NCBI RefSeq assembly: GCF_024758005.1
Contig: NZ_CP103288.1
Span: 2,108,001-2,172,000, forward strand
Direction: 5' to 3'
Source: Pseudarthrobacter sp. NS4
GTDB taxonomy: Bacteria > Actinomycetota > Actinomycetes > Actinomycetales > Micrococcaceae
DNA: 64,000 bases
Position numbers and translations under genes: made by a program. A model generated the notes under the pieces. The model made no database searches and was not told the DNA's origin. It saw only the letters and a list, made by a program, of their open reading frames with translations. Of the stretch, positions 33,108 through 42,131 are shown in pieces; the stretch's first letter is position 1, and each line of letters starts with the position of its first letter.

Positions 33108-33589
33108 CCCTGGCGGACGGGCATCTCGTCCGCATCGGTGATGCGCCGCAGGTCCCCGTAACTGATGCTGAACATCGAGTTGTGGTCGCCTGCTCCGGCC
33201 CAAAGGACCCCGTGTTCCTGGAGCGACTCGTCCAAGAGAGTCCTGATTTTTTCGGGGTGGCCTACTGGGGCTACTCCGCCTACGTGCTGGCCGGTGTGCC
33301 TTAGGACGAAGCCGGGGGAGGCCCTTCGGATCCTGCCTTCGCCGAGGTGATCTGCCACCAGCGCCGTATCCACCCTTGCGGCGCCGCTGGCGAGGATCAG
33401 CAGCGGCGCACCGTTCAGCTCGAAAATAAGGCTGTTGGTGATCGCTGCAACATCACAGCCGAGCGCCGCTGCAGCTGCGGCGGCGGTGGGTACGCCTGAC
33501 TCGAAGATCCGCACGGTGTCCTCCAGCCCGGCGGAGACCAGGGCGGATTTCACAGTGGCTACTGGATCTGCAATTTCCTCGGGGTCCAT
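33104..33589 (-). CDS. YbaK/EbsC family protein (aminoacyl-tRNA deacylase type)
   Basis: 161 residues. Family segments: DTVRIFESGVPTAAAAAAAL, GCDVAAITNSLIFELNGAPL, LILASGAARVDTALVADHLG and the conserved TGQHVGGVAPVGHPEKIRTL (the GGVSP-like loop, here GGVAP). YbaK-type proteins hydrolyse mischarged Cys-tRNA(Pro) or related species. Only three bases separate it from the SURF1 gene upstream, so it is the last gene of that minus-strand operon. Confidence 0.88.
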
Positions 33590-33592
33590 GCG

Positions 33593-34471
33593 TCAATAGC
33601 CCTGGGCGTCCAGGAGTGCGTCTTCCTCTTCCTCCGACGTCGCCTTCTTGCGTTTGCGGGGAGGCGACGGACGACGGCGGGCGGGGCCGGTGGCGGAATG
33701 GACAGTCCCTGCGGGCAGGTCCCCGTCCTCGTCCTCGGCGTCGATCGCCGCGTTCCGCGCCTGCTGCCGGGCTGCGTAGCCGAAGCCCACAAACATGAGA
33801 ACGCCGAAGGCGAACCACTGCAGCGAGTAGGACAGGTGCGTGCCCTCCTCGGTGGACGGCTTAGGGAAGGCAATTGGCATCTCGGCGGCCGGCGGCGTCT
33901 CGGAAGCGAGCTGGCCGTAGGCTCCGGTCAGCAGGGGATACCCGAGCTGCGCTGAGTAGGCCGCCAGGTCAATGGACGCAAGCTGGCCTTCCGGCGCTCC
34001 TCGCTGCAGTTCGGGCTCGGGGTGCTTCAAACGCACGACGGCGGTCACCTCACCGGCCGGCGGTTCCGGCACCGAGTCCGGGCTGCCGGGGTTCTTGTTC
34101 CCGATGGGCAGCCAGCCCCGGTCCACCACTACCGTTTCTCCGGAGGCCAGGCGGAACGGGACCACCACTTCGTAGCCAGGCTGCCCGTTCAGCGGGCGGT
34201 TACGGACAACCCGCTGGCCCGCCACATCATAGGAGCCCGTCAGTTCCACCTGGGTCCACTCCTTTGCCGGCTCCAGCTTCATGAACTGGTCCCGGGCTTC
34301 GGCAAAGGGGACCGGGGCAGCGGAGTAGTTGGTCACCACACGGTCAATTTCGGCGAGTGTCTCAGCCCGGCGGTCCATCTGCCAGCGGCCCAGGAATACG
34401 CAGGCAGTTGCAAAAATTGCAGCCAGCAGGAGGTAACCCAGCCACTTGCTGGAGAAGAGGAAACGGTACAT
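33593..34471 (-). CDS. SURF1 family protein (cytochrome oxidase assembly)
   Basis: 292 residues: N-terminal span KWLGYLLLAAIFATACVFLG followed by the family motif GRWQMDRR, an extracytoplasmic domain with VVVPFRLASGETVVVDRGWL, PIGNKNPGSPD, and the second span SLQWFAFGVLMFVGFGYAAR. A long charged tail (RKRKKATSEEEEDALL) is an actinobacterial extension. SURF1 helps insert heme a into cytochrome c oxidase. The start abuts the preceding gene (34472). Confidence 0.93.
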   Translation of the reverse strand: MYRFLFSSKWLGYLLLAAIFATACVFLGRWQMDRRAETLAEIDRVVTNYSAAPVPFAEARDQFMKLEPAKEWTQVELTGSYDVAGQRVVRNRPLNGQPGYEVVVPFRLASGETVVVDRGWLPIGNKNPGSPDSVPEPPAGEVTAVVRLKHPEPELQRGAPEGQLASIDLAAYSAQLGYPLLTGAYGQLASETPPAAEMPIAFPKPSTEEGTHLSYSLQWFAFGVLMFVGFGYAARQQARNAAIDAEDEDGDLPAGTVHSATGPARRRPSPPRKRKKATSEEEEDALLDAQGY

Positions 34472-34738
34472 TCAGCTGTCCTGCTCCAGGGCCACGGTTG
34501 AGTCGGCCTCCAGCGGGAGTGTTTCCTTCCAGAGCCCCCTGGTCTGCAGATAGTCCTCCAGCCAGTCCCGGTGTTCCTGGCAGGCGAGCCAGATTTTGCG
34601 GCGTTCGGGGGAGTGGATCTTGGGGTTGTTCCAGAGGAGCTGCCAGGAAGCTCCGGCGCGGCAGGCCTTGCGCGAACAGATTGCAGCCGTGCCTTCCAGT
34701 GACGGATCGGTTCCTGCAGCGAAGTCAAAGATGCTCAT
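34472..34738 (-). CDS. Small conserved actinobacterial protein
   Basis: 88 residues with a Cys pair in AAICSRKACRAGASWQLLWN and an aromatic stretch NPKIHSPERRKIWLACQEHR. This pattern is common in Actinobacteria next to SURF1 genes and is sometimes mislabelled acetone carboxylase. Three Cys and His residues suggest a metal site. It overlaps the DUF3099 gene by 4 bases and abuts SURF1, so it is co-translated with both. A link to oxidase assembly is inference. Confidence 0.75.
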   Translation of the reverse strand: MSIFDFAAGTDPSLEGTAAICSRKACRAGASWQLLWNNPKIHSPERRKIWLACQEHRDWLEDYLQTRGLWKETLPLEADSTVALEQDS

Positions 34739-35169
34739 GATGCCTGCCGTTCCTCCCCGGGGTTGGACTCGTCGTTCTCATTGATCAGCTCGCCCTGCAG
34801 GACCTCTTCGCCGGGCCCACCAGCAGCCGAGGGCTGGGGCGGGCCCTCTATTTCGGCCAGCGGGGCTGAATCCAGCAGCGAATCGCTGTGGCCCTCCGCC
34901 TTGTCGTTGCCATTCGCTATGACCACTGCAATCCATGGCAGGAAGACCGCTCCGGCAACCATGAGGATCTTAAACCACCCGTCCACCACGAAAATCAGGA
35001 TCAGGCACACCATGCGGATGCCCATCGCGAGGGCGTACTTAACCATGCGTCTGTGCATGTCCTCGGAATGGGCTCCCGCGGCATCCGTGATGCTGTGGAC
35101 CTCCGCATCGCCGGAGAACCGCCCGGGTTCTTCAGGCGCGGAATGTCCCGCATGGTTTTCGAGGGTCAC
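34735..35169 (-). CDS. DUF3099 membrane protein
   Basis: 144 residues. The DUF3099 core is HSITDAAGAHSEDMHRRMVK, YALAMGIRMVCLILIFVVDG and WFKILMVAGAVFLPWIAVVI with two spans, then an acidic tail. The order DUF3099 / small Cys protein / SURF1 is an actinobacterial gene string. It is the first gene of the minus-strand operon that ends with the YbaK-type gene. No function is established. Confidence 0.85.
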   Translation of the reverse strand: MTLENHAGHSAPEEPGRFSGDAEVHSITDAAGAHSEDMHRRMVKYALAMGIRMVCLILIFVVDGWFKILMVAGAVFLPWIAVVIANGNDKAEGHSDSLLDSAPLAEIEGPPQPSAAGGPGEEVLQGELINENDESNPGEERQAS

Positions 35170-35253
35170 GGTGATTTATCACGCTCCAAAGGCTTGCATC
35201 AATTCTCTCACCATCGGCAGTGCCACCCAAACCCGGGGCAGGGCGGGCGCTAA

Positions 35254-36048
<795 letters not shown>

Positions 36049-36174
36049 CCCCTGCAGGGAACTAGCGGTGCTGCGCTTCTTTGTCGGACCTGGACAACGG
36101 AATCGGCAGGGCCCGCTGGCATGATGGACTGCAGACCTACTGCGAGTTAGACGTTTCGAACAAAAGGAGCCCGT

Positions 36175-36927
36175 ATGGGACTGCTGGACAACAAGACCGC
36201 CATCGTCACCGGATCATCGCGTGGTATCGGTGCTGAGGTGGCCAAAATCCTCGCCGGCCAGGGCGCCGGCGTCGTGGTTAACTACCGCCAGAAGGCGCCC
36301 CGCGCCAACAAGGTGGTGCAGGGCATTGAGGCCGACGGCGGCCGCGCCGTCGCCGTGGGTGCGGACCTCACCACGCAGGAAGGCGTGCACGCCCTCGCCT
36401 CCGCCGCGATGGAAAACTTCGGCTCGCTGGACATCCTGGTCCTCAACGCCTCCGGCGGCATGGAAACGGGCATGGGCGAGGACTACGCGCTCAAGCTGAA
36501 CCGCGACGCCCAGGTCAACATGCTCAACGCCGCCGTGCCCCTGATGCAGGAAGGCTCGCGGGTGGTCTTCGTAACCAGCCACCAGGCACACTTCATCAAC
36601 ACCGTCCCCACCATGCCTGCCTACGAGCCCGTGGCCCGCAGCAAGCGCGCCGGTGAGGACGCACTTCGCGAGTTCATCCCCAACCTTGCCGAAAAGGGCA
36701 TTTCCCTGGTGGTCGTGTCCGGGGACATGATCGAGGGCACCGTCACGGCCACGCTGCTGGACCGGTCCACCCCGGGAGCCATCGAAGCCCGCCGTGCAGA
36801 GGCCGGCAAGCTGTACTCGGTGGAGGAGTTCGCGCAGGTGGTGGCCGGAATGGTGACCGCCGACGTCGAATCCGGCCACACCGAATACGCCGGCGGTGCC
36901 GACTACTTCGGCAAGGGCGGGCAGTAG
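36175..36927 (+). CDS. SDR family oxidoreductase, possibly enoyl-reductase-like
   Basis: 250 residues; ATG 36175 follows AAAAGGAG. The N-terminus GLLDNKTAIVTGSSRGIGAE is a classical TGxxxGIG SDR. The active-site region is atypical: VVFVTSHQAHFINTVPTMPA, then YEPVARSK, a Tyr-x6-Lys spacing like FabI/InhA enoyl reductases rather than Tyr-x3-Lys. With fabG just upstream this could be the partner reductase of fatty acid synthesis. The remaining sequence resembles ordinary SDRs, so the substrate is uncertain. A strong terminator follows. Confidence 0.85.
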   Translation: MGLLDNKTAIVTGSSRGIGAEVAKILAGQGAGVVVNYRQKAPRANKVVQGIEADGGRAVAVGADLTTQEGVHALASAAMENFGSLDILVLNASGGMETGMGEDYALKLNRDAQVNMLNAAVPLMQEGSRVVFVTSHQAHFINTVPTMPAYEPVARSKRAGEDALREFIPNLAEKGISLVVVSGDMIEGTVTATLLDRSTPGAIEARRAEAGKLYSVEEFAQVVAGMVTADVESGHTEYAGGADYFGKGGQ

Positions 36928-36941
36928 CTTTTGGTCCCAAG

Positions 36942-36976
36942 GAGAAGGCCCGGTGCAAGCAGCACCGGGCCTTCTC
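36942..36976 (+). terminator. Strong hairpin terminator
   Basis: GAGAAGGCCCGGTGC, loop AAGCA, GCACCGGGCCTTCTC, then TTAT. It separates the SDR gene from the convergent serB gene and may serve both. Confidence 0.85.
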
Positions 36977-37024
36977 TTATAGCCTGCACTTTTGTTTCAG
37001 GCGCGGCATGTGCCCGGGAAGTGG

Positions 37025-37918
37025 TCAGACGCCGCCGATGTACCGGACAGCGTCGAGGTAGGGCATGTTGACTGCGGCATCGGCCACCGCCCGCACTGCA
37101 GGCTTGGCGTTGAACGCCACGCCGATGCCGGCTGCGCCGAGCATGTCCAGGTCGTTGGCGCCGTCGCCTACGGCAATGGTGTGTTCCAGGGCGATGCCTT
37201 CTGCGGCCGACCATTCGCGCAGGAACTTCTCCTTGGCGGCCCGGTCCACTACGGCGCCGAGGACCTTGCCGGTCAGTGCGCCGTCGACGATTTCCAGCTC
37301 ATTGGCCCGCCAATAGTCGAGGCCAAGATCACCGGCTATGGGCTCGAGGATCTGGTTGAACCCGCCGGACACGACGGCCACCACATGGCCGGCCGCCTTG
37401 AACGCGGCCACCAGCTCACCGGCCCCCAAGCTAAGTTTCACTTCTTCCCGGACTTTATCAACGACGTCGGCAGGCAGTCCCGCGAGCACCGCCACACGGG
37501 CGTGCAGGCTCTGGGTGAAGTCCAGTTCTCCGCGCATGGCCGCCTCGGTGACGGCAGCCACCTCTTCGCGCTTGCCGGCATAGGCCGCAAGGAGCTCGAT
37601 GACTTCCTGCTGGATGAGGGTGGAGTCCACGTCCATGATCAGCAGCTTGCGTCCGGCCGAACGGAGGCTGGCAGGAACCAGGGCGGTATCCATCCCGCTG
37701 ATGGCGGTGTCAGCCACCGCCCGGCGAAGGGCGGCGAGTCCGGCGGCGGTGGCATCGGGGAGGTCCAGCTCCGCGATGTGTACCTGGTAGCGGTCATCGC
37801 CGTGCGACGCCTCGGACTGCACAGCCGCGCCGTGGGAGGCGAGGACGGAACGCAGCTGCTCCAGCCCGTTTGGAGTCATATTCCGGCCATAGCTGACCGC
37901 AGTCACGTTCGAAGTCAT
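37025..37918 (-). CDS. serB: Phosphoserine phosphatase SerB
   Basis: 297 residues from ATG 37918 (MTSNVTAVSYGRNM). The HAD motifs are all present: LLIMDVDSTLIQQEVIELLA (nucleophile Asp), AVVSGGFNQILEPIA (Ser), Lys in DRAAKEKFLREW and TIAVGDGANDLDMLGAAGIG. The N-terminal 85 residues form the ACT-like part seen in longer SerB enzymes. It dephosphorylates O-phosphoserine in serine synthesis. Single gene, convergent with the SDR gene. Confidence 0.94.
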   Translation of the reverse strand: MTSNVTAVSYGRNMTPNGLEQLRSVLASHGAAVQSEASHGDDRYQVHIAELDLPDATAAGLAALRRAVADTAISGMDTALVPASLRSAGRKLLIMDVDSTLIQQEVIELLAAYAGKREEVAAVTEAAMRGELDFTQSLHARVAVLAGLPADVVDKVREEVKLSLGAGELVAAFKAAGHVVAVVSGGFNQILEPIAGDLGLDYWRANELEIVDGALTGKVLGAVVDRAAKEKFLREWSAAEGIALEHTIAVGDGANDLDMLGAAGIGVAFNAKPAVRAVADAAVNMPYLDAVRYIGGV

Positions 37919-38063
37919 GCCTGCAATCCTATCCACCGGGCCGGGCGTCCCTTGAATTCATTGCGTGCCGCCGGCCCGGTATCCGAGAGCCGCTTTGCAG
38001 CGTATTTCCGCGCCCCCGCACCGGTTATCAGTCAGTCTCTCTTTTGTCCTAGTGTCTACTCCT

Positions 38064-38849
38064 ATGAGTGATGTTCTGGAATTGGCTTCCGTCAGCGTTG
38101 TCCGAGGTAAGAAGACCCTGTTGGACAAGGTTGACTGGCAGGTCAACGAAGGGGAACGCTGGGTCATCCTTGGCCCCAACGGTGCCGGCAAGACCACCCT
38201 TCTCCAGATCGCAGCAGCACGCCTCCACCCGAGCAGTGGCACCGCCGGGATCCTCGACGAGACCCTGGGGCGCGTGGACGTGTTTGAACTCCGCCCCCGC
38301 ATCGGCCTGTCCTCGGCAGCCCTCGCCACCCAGATTCCCGAACAAGAGAACGTCCTCAACGTCGTGGTCACCGCCGCCTACGGAGTCACCGGCCGATGGC
38401 GCGAAGGCTACGAGCGCGACGACGAGCGCCGCGCCTTCCGCCTGCTGAATGACTGGGGGATGGGTCCGCTGCTGAACAGGACCTTCGCCACGTTGTCCGA
38501 GGGGGAGCGCAAACGCGTCCAGATTGCCCGCGCCCTTATGACGGATCCTGAGCTCCTGCTGCTGGATGAACCCGCTGCCGGGCTTGACCTGGGCGGCCGG
38601 GAAGAACTCGTCCACAAGCTCGGCGAACTGGCCAATGATGAAGCGGCACCGGCCATGGTCCTGGTGACCCATCACCTGGAGGAAGTTCCGCCTGGATTCA
38701 CCCATGCCATGCTCATGCGCGACGGCGGCGTGGTCGCTGCCGGACCGATTACCGAGGTCCTGACCGACGAGCACCTCAGCACCACCTTCGGCCTTTCACT
38801 CGACGTTACGGAGAATGCCGGCCGTTACTCCGCCACCGCCCGCCGCTAA
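38064..38849 (+). CDS. ABC transporter ATP-binding protein
   Basis: 261 residues from ATG 38064 (MSDVLELASVSVVRGKKTLL). Walker A VILGPNGAGKTTLLQI, signature LSEGERKRVQIARALM, Walker B LLLLDEPAAGLDL, His-loop LVTHHLEEVP. A single ABC domain with no permease gene beside it; the sequence fits the YlmA/PhnC-like stand-alone group found in Actinobacteria. The start codon lies about 8 bases after a TAGTGT, so a leaderless mRNA is possible. The next gene is 21 bases downstream. Confidence 0.9.
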   Translation: MSDVLELASVSVVRGKKTLLDKVDWQVNEGERWVILGPNGAGKTTLLQIAAARLHPSSGTAGILDETLGRVDVFELRPRIGLSSAALATQIPEQENVLNVVVTAAYGVTGRWREGYERDDERRAFRLLNDWGMGPLLNRTFATLSEGERKRVQIARALMTDPELLLLDEPAAGLDLGGREELVHKLGELANDEAAPAMVLVTHHLEEVPPGFTHAMLMRDGGVVAAGPITEVLTDEHLSTTFGLSLDVTENAGRYSATARR

Positions 38850-38870
38850 GGCGGGGCTTCAGCGTCAGCA

Positions 38871-39656
38871 GTGGAGATATTCAGCAGCATCCTGGTCTTT
38901 TTCGCGGGCTTGTGGGCCGGCACCATCAACGCGGTGGTCGGCTCCGGCACCCTGGTGACCTTTCCCGTGCTCATCGCCCTCGGCGTCGCTCCTGTTGTGG
39001 CATCCATGAGCAACGCGATGGGGCTGGTGGCCGGTACGGCCGCCGGGGCGTGGGGGTACCGGCGTGAGCTGGCCGGCCGGGGCCGCCAACTGATCAAACT
39101 GCTGCCCGCCTCCCTGCTGGGCGGAATCAGCGGCGCCTACCTGCTGCTGCACCTGCCCGAAGAGGTCTTCCACTATGTGGCGCCGGTCCTGCTGGTGCTG
39201 GCCATGCTGATGGTGCTCTTCCAGCCGAAGCTCCAGGGCTGGGTGCGGAGCCGTGAGGAAAACCCGGAACATGCCATCCGGGACCGAAGCCATGGCGTGC
39301 TGCTGGTGGTCCTGGTGTACCTCGCAGGCGTTTACGGCGGCTACTTTGTTGCTGCCCAGGGCATCCTCCTGGTTGGCATCCTGGGCGTATTCCTCACCGG
39401 CACCATGCAGAACGCCAACGCCATGAAGAACATCCTGGTGCTCGGGGTCAACATGGTGGCGGCCGTTTCCTACCTGATCTTCGCCTTTGACCGGATCAAC
39501 TGGCTCGTCGTCCTGCTGATCGCCGTCAGCTCCACGATCGGCGGACTGGTGGGCTCGAAGGTGGGGCGCAAGCTTTCCCCAAGCGTGCTCCGGGCTGTCA
39601 TTTTCACCCTCGGCACCGTGGCCCTCGGCGTCATGATCGCCAACCTGCTGAAATAA
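38871..39656 (+). CDS. TauE/SafE family membrane transporter
   Basis: 261 residues, eight or so spans. The family repeats are FFAGLWAGTINAVVGSGTLV, TFPVLIALGVAPVVASMSNA and YLAGVYGGYFVAAQGILLVG, ILGVFLTGTMQNANAMKNIL. Such proteins export sulfite or organosulfonates; substrate not predictable. GTG 38871 is the start. It lies between the ABC ATPase and the TrmH gene with short spacers, so the three are probably one transcript. Confidence 0.9.
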   Translation: MEIFSSILVFFAGLWAGTINAVVGSGTLVTFPVLIALGVAPVVASMSNAMGLVAGTAAGAWGYRRELAGRGRQLIKLLPASLLGGISGAYLLLHLPEEVFHYVAPVLLVLAMLMVLFQPKLQGWVRSREENPEHAIRDRSHGVLLVVLVYLAGVYGGYFVAAQGILLVGILGVFLTGTMQNANAMKNILVLGVNMVAAVSYLIFAFDRINWLVVLLIAVSSTIGGLVGSKVGRKLSPSVLRAVIFTLGTVALGVMIANLLK

Positions 39657-39663
39657 TCACCCG

Positions 39664-40473
39664 GTGACGTTCCACTATCTAGAGTCTGCCGATGATCCCC
39701 GGGTAGGCGACTACACCACGCTGACCGATGTGCACCTGCGGAAGCTCCGGGAGCCGCGCGAGGGGATGTACATCGCCGAATCCTCAAGGGTCCTGCGCCG
39801 GGCCCTGGCGGCCGGGCACCAGCCGCGGTCCTTCTTCCTGGCGGAGAAGTGGCTGGCGGACCTCGACGACGTCTTCCAGGCGTATCCCGACGTTCCCGTC
39901 TTCATCGGGAAAGCAGCACTGCTCGAGGAAATCACCGGCTTCCACCTGCACCGCGGGGCCATGGCCGCCATGCACCGCCCCGCCCCGGTGCCGCTGCCGG
40001 CACTCCTGTCAGGCGCCCGGCGGGTTGCCGTACTGGAGGACATCGTGGACCACACCAACGTCGGCGCCATCTTCAGGTCCGCCGCCGCCCTGGATATCGA
40101 CGCCGTCCTCGTCTCGCCCCGGTGCGGGGACCCTCTCTACCGGCGGAGCGTCCGCGTCAGCATGGGCACGGTCTTCCAGGTTCCCTGGGCCCGGCTCGAA
40201 AACTGGCCGGCGGACCTCCAGGTGCTCAAGGACCACGGCTTCACTGTTGCCGCCCTGGAGCTGACGGAGGACGCCCAGGACGTTGACGTGATTGCTGCCC
40301 GCAACCCGGAGAAGCTCGCGCTGGTGCTTGGCACCGAAGGTGCCGGCATGAGCCCGGAGACGCTTGCCGCCGTCGACCTCGCCGTCAAAATCCCCATGCG
40401 CAACGGCGTGGATTCGCTCAACGTGGCTGCCGCCTCGGCAGTGGCGTTCTGGGAGCTGCGGGCCCGGACCTAG
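39664..40473 (+). CDS. TrmH/SpoU family RNA methyltransferase
   Basis: 269 residues: N-terminal substrate-binding part (RKLREPREGMYIAESSRVLR) and the knotted SPOUT domain with motif 1 LEDIVDHTNVGAIFRSAAAL, motif 2 LALVLGTEGAGMSPETLAAV and motif 3 KIPMRNGVDSLNVAAASAVA. Methylates a ribose 2'-OH in rRNA or tRNA; the exact nucleotide is unknown. GTG 39664 is seven bases after the TauE stop. Confidence 0.92.
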   Translation: MTFHYLESADDPRVGDYTTLTDVHLRKLREPREGMYIAESSRVLRRALAAGHQPRSFFLAEKWLADLDDVFQAYPDVPVFIGKAALLEEITGFHLHRGAMAAMHRPAPVPLPALLSGARRVAVLEDIVDHTNVGAIFRSAAALDIDAVLVSPRCGDPLYRRSVRVSMGTVFQVPWARLENWPADLQVLKDHGFTVAALELTEDAQDVDVIAARNPEKLALVLGTEGAGMSPETLAAVDLAVKIPMRNGVDSLNVAAASAVAFWELRART

Positions 40474-40534
40474 GAGCGCGGCCGGCTTAACAGCGGATGC
40501 CCTGACCCTGTTCGTCGGCCCCGCCGGTGTCCGG

Positions 40535-40627
40535 TATGATTGATAGCTGGTTGTCCTGCTCTTTCAGCTTCGGCTGCCGCAGATCCAGCCATCCCATTCA
40601 TACCTGGCAACTGGCAAAATCCAGTTG
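40535..40627 (+). promoter_or_regulatory. rpmE2 leader: -10 element and 5' UTR hairpin
   Basis: TATGAT at 40535-40540 is a good -10, with a weak TTCGTC 18 bases upstream. The roughly 105-base leader ends with an inverted repeat, CAACTGG (40608-40614), loop CAAAAT, CCAGTTG (40621-40627), directly before the RBS AAAGGT. It may control L31 translation. It does not match a typical Zur box. Confidence 0.45.
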
Positions 40628-40646
40628 CGTGAACAAAGGTCCCATT

Positions 40647-40904
40647 ATGAAGTCTGATACCCACCCGAAGTACGAAGCTGTTGTTTTCAACGACCTGGCC
40701 TCCGGCACGAAGTTCCTGACCCGCTCCACGGTGTCTTCCTCGAAGACCATCGAGTGGGAAGACGGCAACACCTACCCGGTCATCGACGTCGAAATCTCCT
40801 CCGAGTCCCACCCGTTCTACACGGGCAAGCAGCGCATCATGGACTCCGCAGGCCGCGTCGAGCGCTTCAACGCCCGCTTCAAGGGCTTCGGCGGCAAGAA
40901 GTAA
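40647..40904 (+). CDS. rpmE2: 50S ribosomal protein L31, type B
   Basis: 85 residues from ATG 40647, which follows AAAGGT. The L31 type B sequence is [40 protein letters not shown] and [16 protein letters not shown]. It lacks the CxxC zinc-binding pairs of type A, so it is the zinc-independent form that actinobacteria often switch on under zinc limitation. Single gene with its own leader and a strong terminator after the stop. Confidence 0.95.
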   Translation: MKSDTHPKYEAVVFNDLASGTKFLTRSTVSSSKTIEWEDGNTYPVIDVEISSESHPFYTGKQRIMDSAGRVERFNARFKGFGGKK

Positions 40905-40928
40905 TTCACTTCGCCCAAGCTTCATCGG

Positions 40929-40958
40929 AAAGCCCGCACCGGCAACGGTGCGGGCTTT
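40929..40958 (+). terminator. Terminator after rpmE2
   Basis: AAAGCCCGCACCG, loop GCAA, CGGTGCGGGCTTT, then CTTTTG. A standard intrinsic terminator. Confidence 0.9.
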
Positions 40959-41004
40959 CTTTTGCGTTGGCGGCCCGCCCGTGTCCTGCGGCAGGATGGG
41001 AGGC

Positions 41005-42099
41005 ATGACGCCCTCTTCTCCGGCCACCGGCCCTTCTGCACCCCAACGCCTGCACGGCGAATACAAGGTTCCGGGCGGGAAGCTGGTGGTGGCGGACCTG
41101 GCCGTCGTCGAAGGATCACTTGCGGACGTTTCCATCAGCGGTGACTTCTTCCTCGAGCCTGACGAGGCCCTCCTGGACATCAACCGGGCCCTCACCGGAC
41201 TGCCGGAATCGACGTCCGCCGCGGATTTGGCGGCGGCAGTGAAAGTCGCGCTGCCGGCGGATGCCGCCCTGTTCGGCTTTTCGGCCGACGCCGTGGCCAT
41301 CACCGTCCGGCGTGCATTGGCCAAGGCCACGACCTGGGCCGACCACCACTGGAACATCATCGCTCCCTCCGTCCTGCCCACCGAAACCAATGTGGCCCTG
41401 GACGAGGTCCTTACCGAGGAAGTGGGTGCCGGCAGGCGCAATCCCACCCTGAGGTTCTGGGACTGGGAGGAGCCCTCCGTGGTGATCGGCAGCTTCCAGT
41501 CCTTCCGGAACGAAGTGGATCCCGACGGCGTGGCGAAGCACGGCATCAACGTTGTCCGCCGCATCAGCGGCGGGGGAGCGATGTTCATGGAGGCCGGCAA
41601 CTGCATCACCTATTCGCTGTACCTGCCCCAGACCCTGGTGGACGGCCTCAGCTTTGCCGATTCCTACCCGTTCCTGGACGCCTGGGTCATGGCCGCATTG
41701 GAGAAGCTGGGCATTACGGCTTTCTATGTGCCGCTGAATGACATCGCCACGGAGCAGGGGAAGATCGGGGGCGCGGCGCAGAAGCGCCTGGCCAACGGTG
41801 GAATGCTGCACCACGTCACCATGAGTTACGACATCGACGCCGACAAGATGGTGGAGGTGCTCCGCATCGGCAAAGAGAAGCTGTCCGACAAGGGAACCCG
41901 CAGCGCCAAGAAGCGCGTTGACCCCCTCCGCCGCCAGACCGGCCTGGCGCGGACCGCCATCATCGAGGCAATGATGGACGTGTTCACCGAACGGTATGGT
42001 GCTACGCCTTCGGAGCTGACCAGGGCCGAACTGGCTGCCGCCCGCGAGCGCGTACGTACCAAGTTCGGCACCGGTGAATGGCTCCACCGGGTCCCCTGA
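41005..42099 (+). CDS. Lipoate-protein ligase-like protein, permuted domains
   Basis: 364 residues. The N-terminal 90 residues (LHGEYKVPGGKLVVADLAVV, EGSLADVSISGDFFLEPDEA) resemble the accessory domain that is normally C-terminal in LplA. The catalytic BPL/LplA domain follows: RFWDWEEPSVVIGSFQSFRN, VVRRISGGGAMFMEAGNCIT and IATEQGKIGGAAQKRLANGG (with the catalytic Lys in QGKIGG). It should attach lipoate or a related acyl group to carrier domains. ATG 41005 or 40996 are possible starts, both close to GGGAGG. Convergent with pepN. Confidence 0.88.
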   Translation: MTPSSPATGPSAPQRLHGEYKVPGGKLVVADLAVVEGSLADVSISGDFFLEPDEALLDINRALTGLPESTSAADLAAAVKVALPADAALFGFSADAVAITVRRALAKATTWADHHWNIIAPSVLPTETNVALDEVLTEEVGAGRRNPTLRFWDWEEPSVVIGSFQSFRNEVDPDGVAKHGINVVRRISGGGAMFMEAGNCITYSLYLPQTLVDGLSFADSYPFLDAWVMAALEKLGITAFYVPLNDIATEQGKIGGAAQKRLANGGMLHHVTMSYDIDADKMVEVLRIGKEKLSDKGTRSAKKRVDPLRRQTGLARTAIIEAMMDVFTERYGATPSELTRAELAAARERVRTKFGTGEWLHRVP

Positions 42100-42107
42100 A
42101 CCCCTAA

Positions 42108-42121
42108 GCCCCGGCTGGGGC
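42108..42121. terminator. Short GC hairpin between convergent genes
   Basis: GCCCC, loop GGCT, GGGGC between the lipoate-ligase-like stop and the pepN stop. No T-run on either side. Confidence 0.35.
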
Positions 42122-42131
42122 GCCGCAGCGG

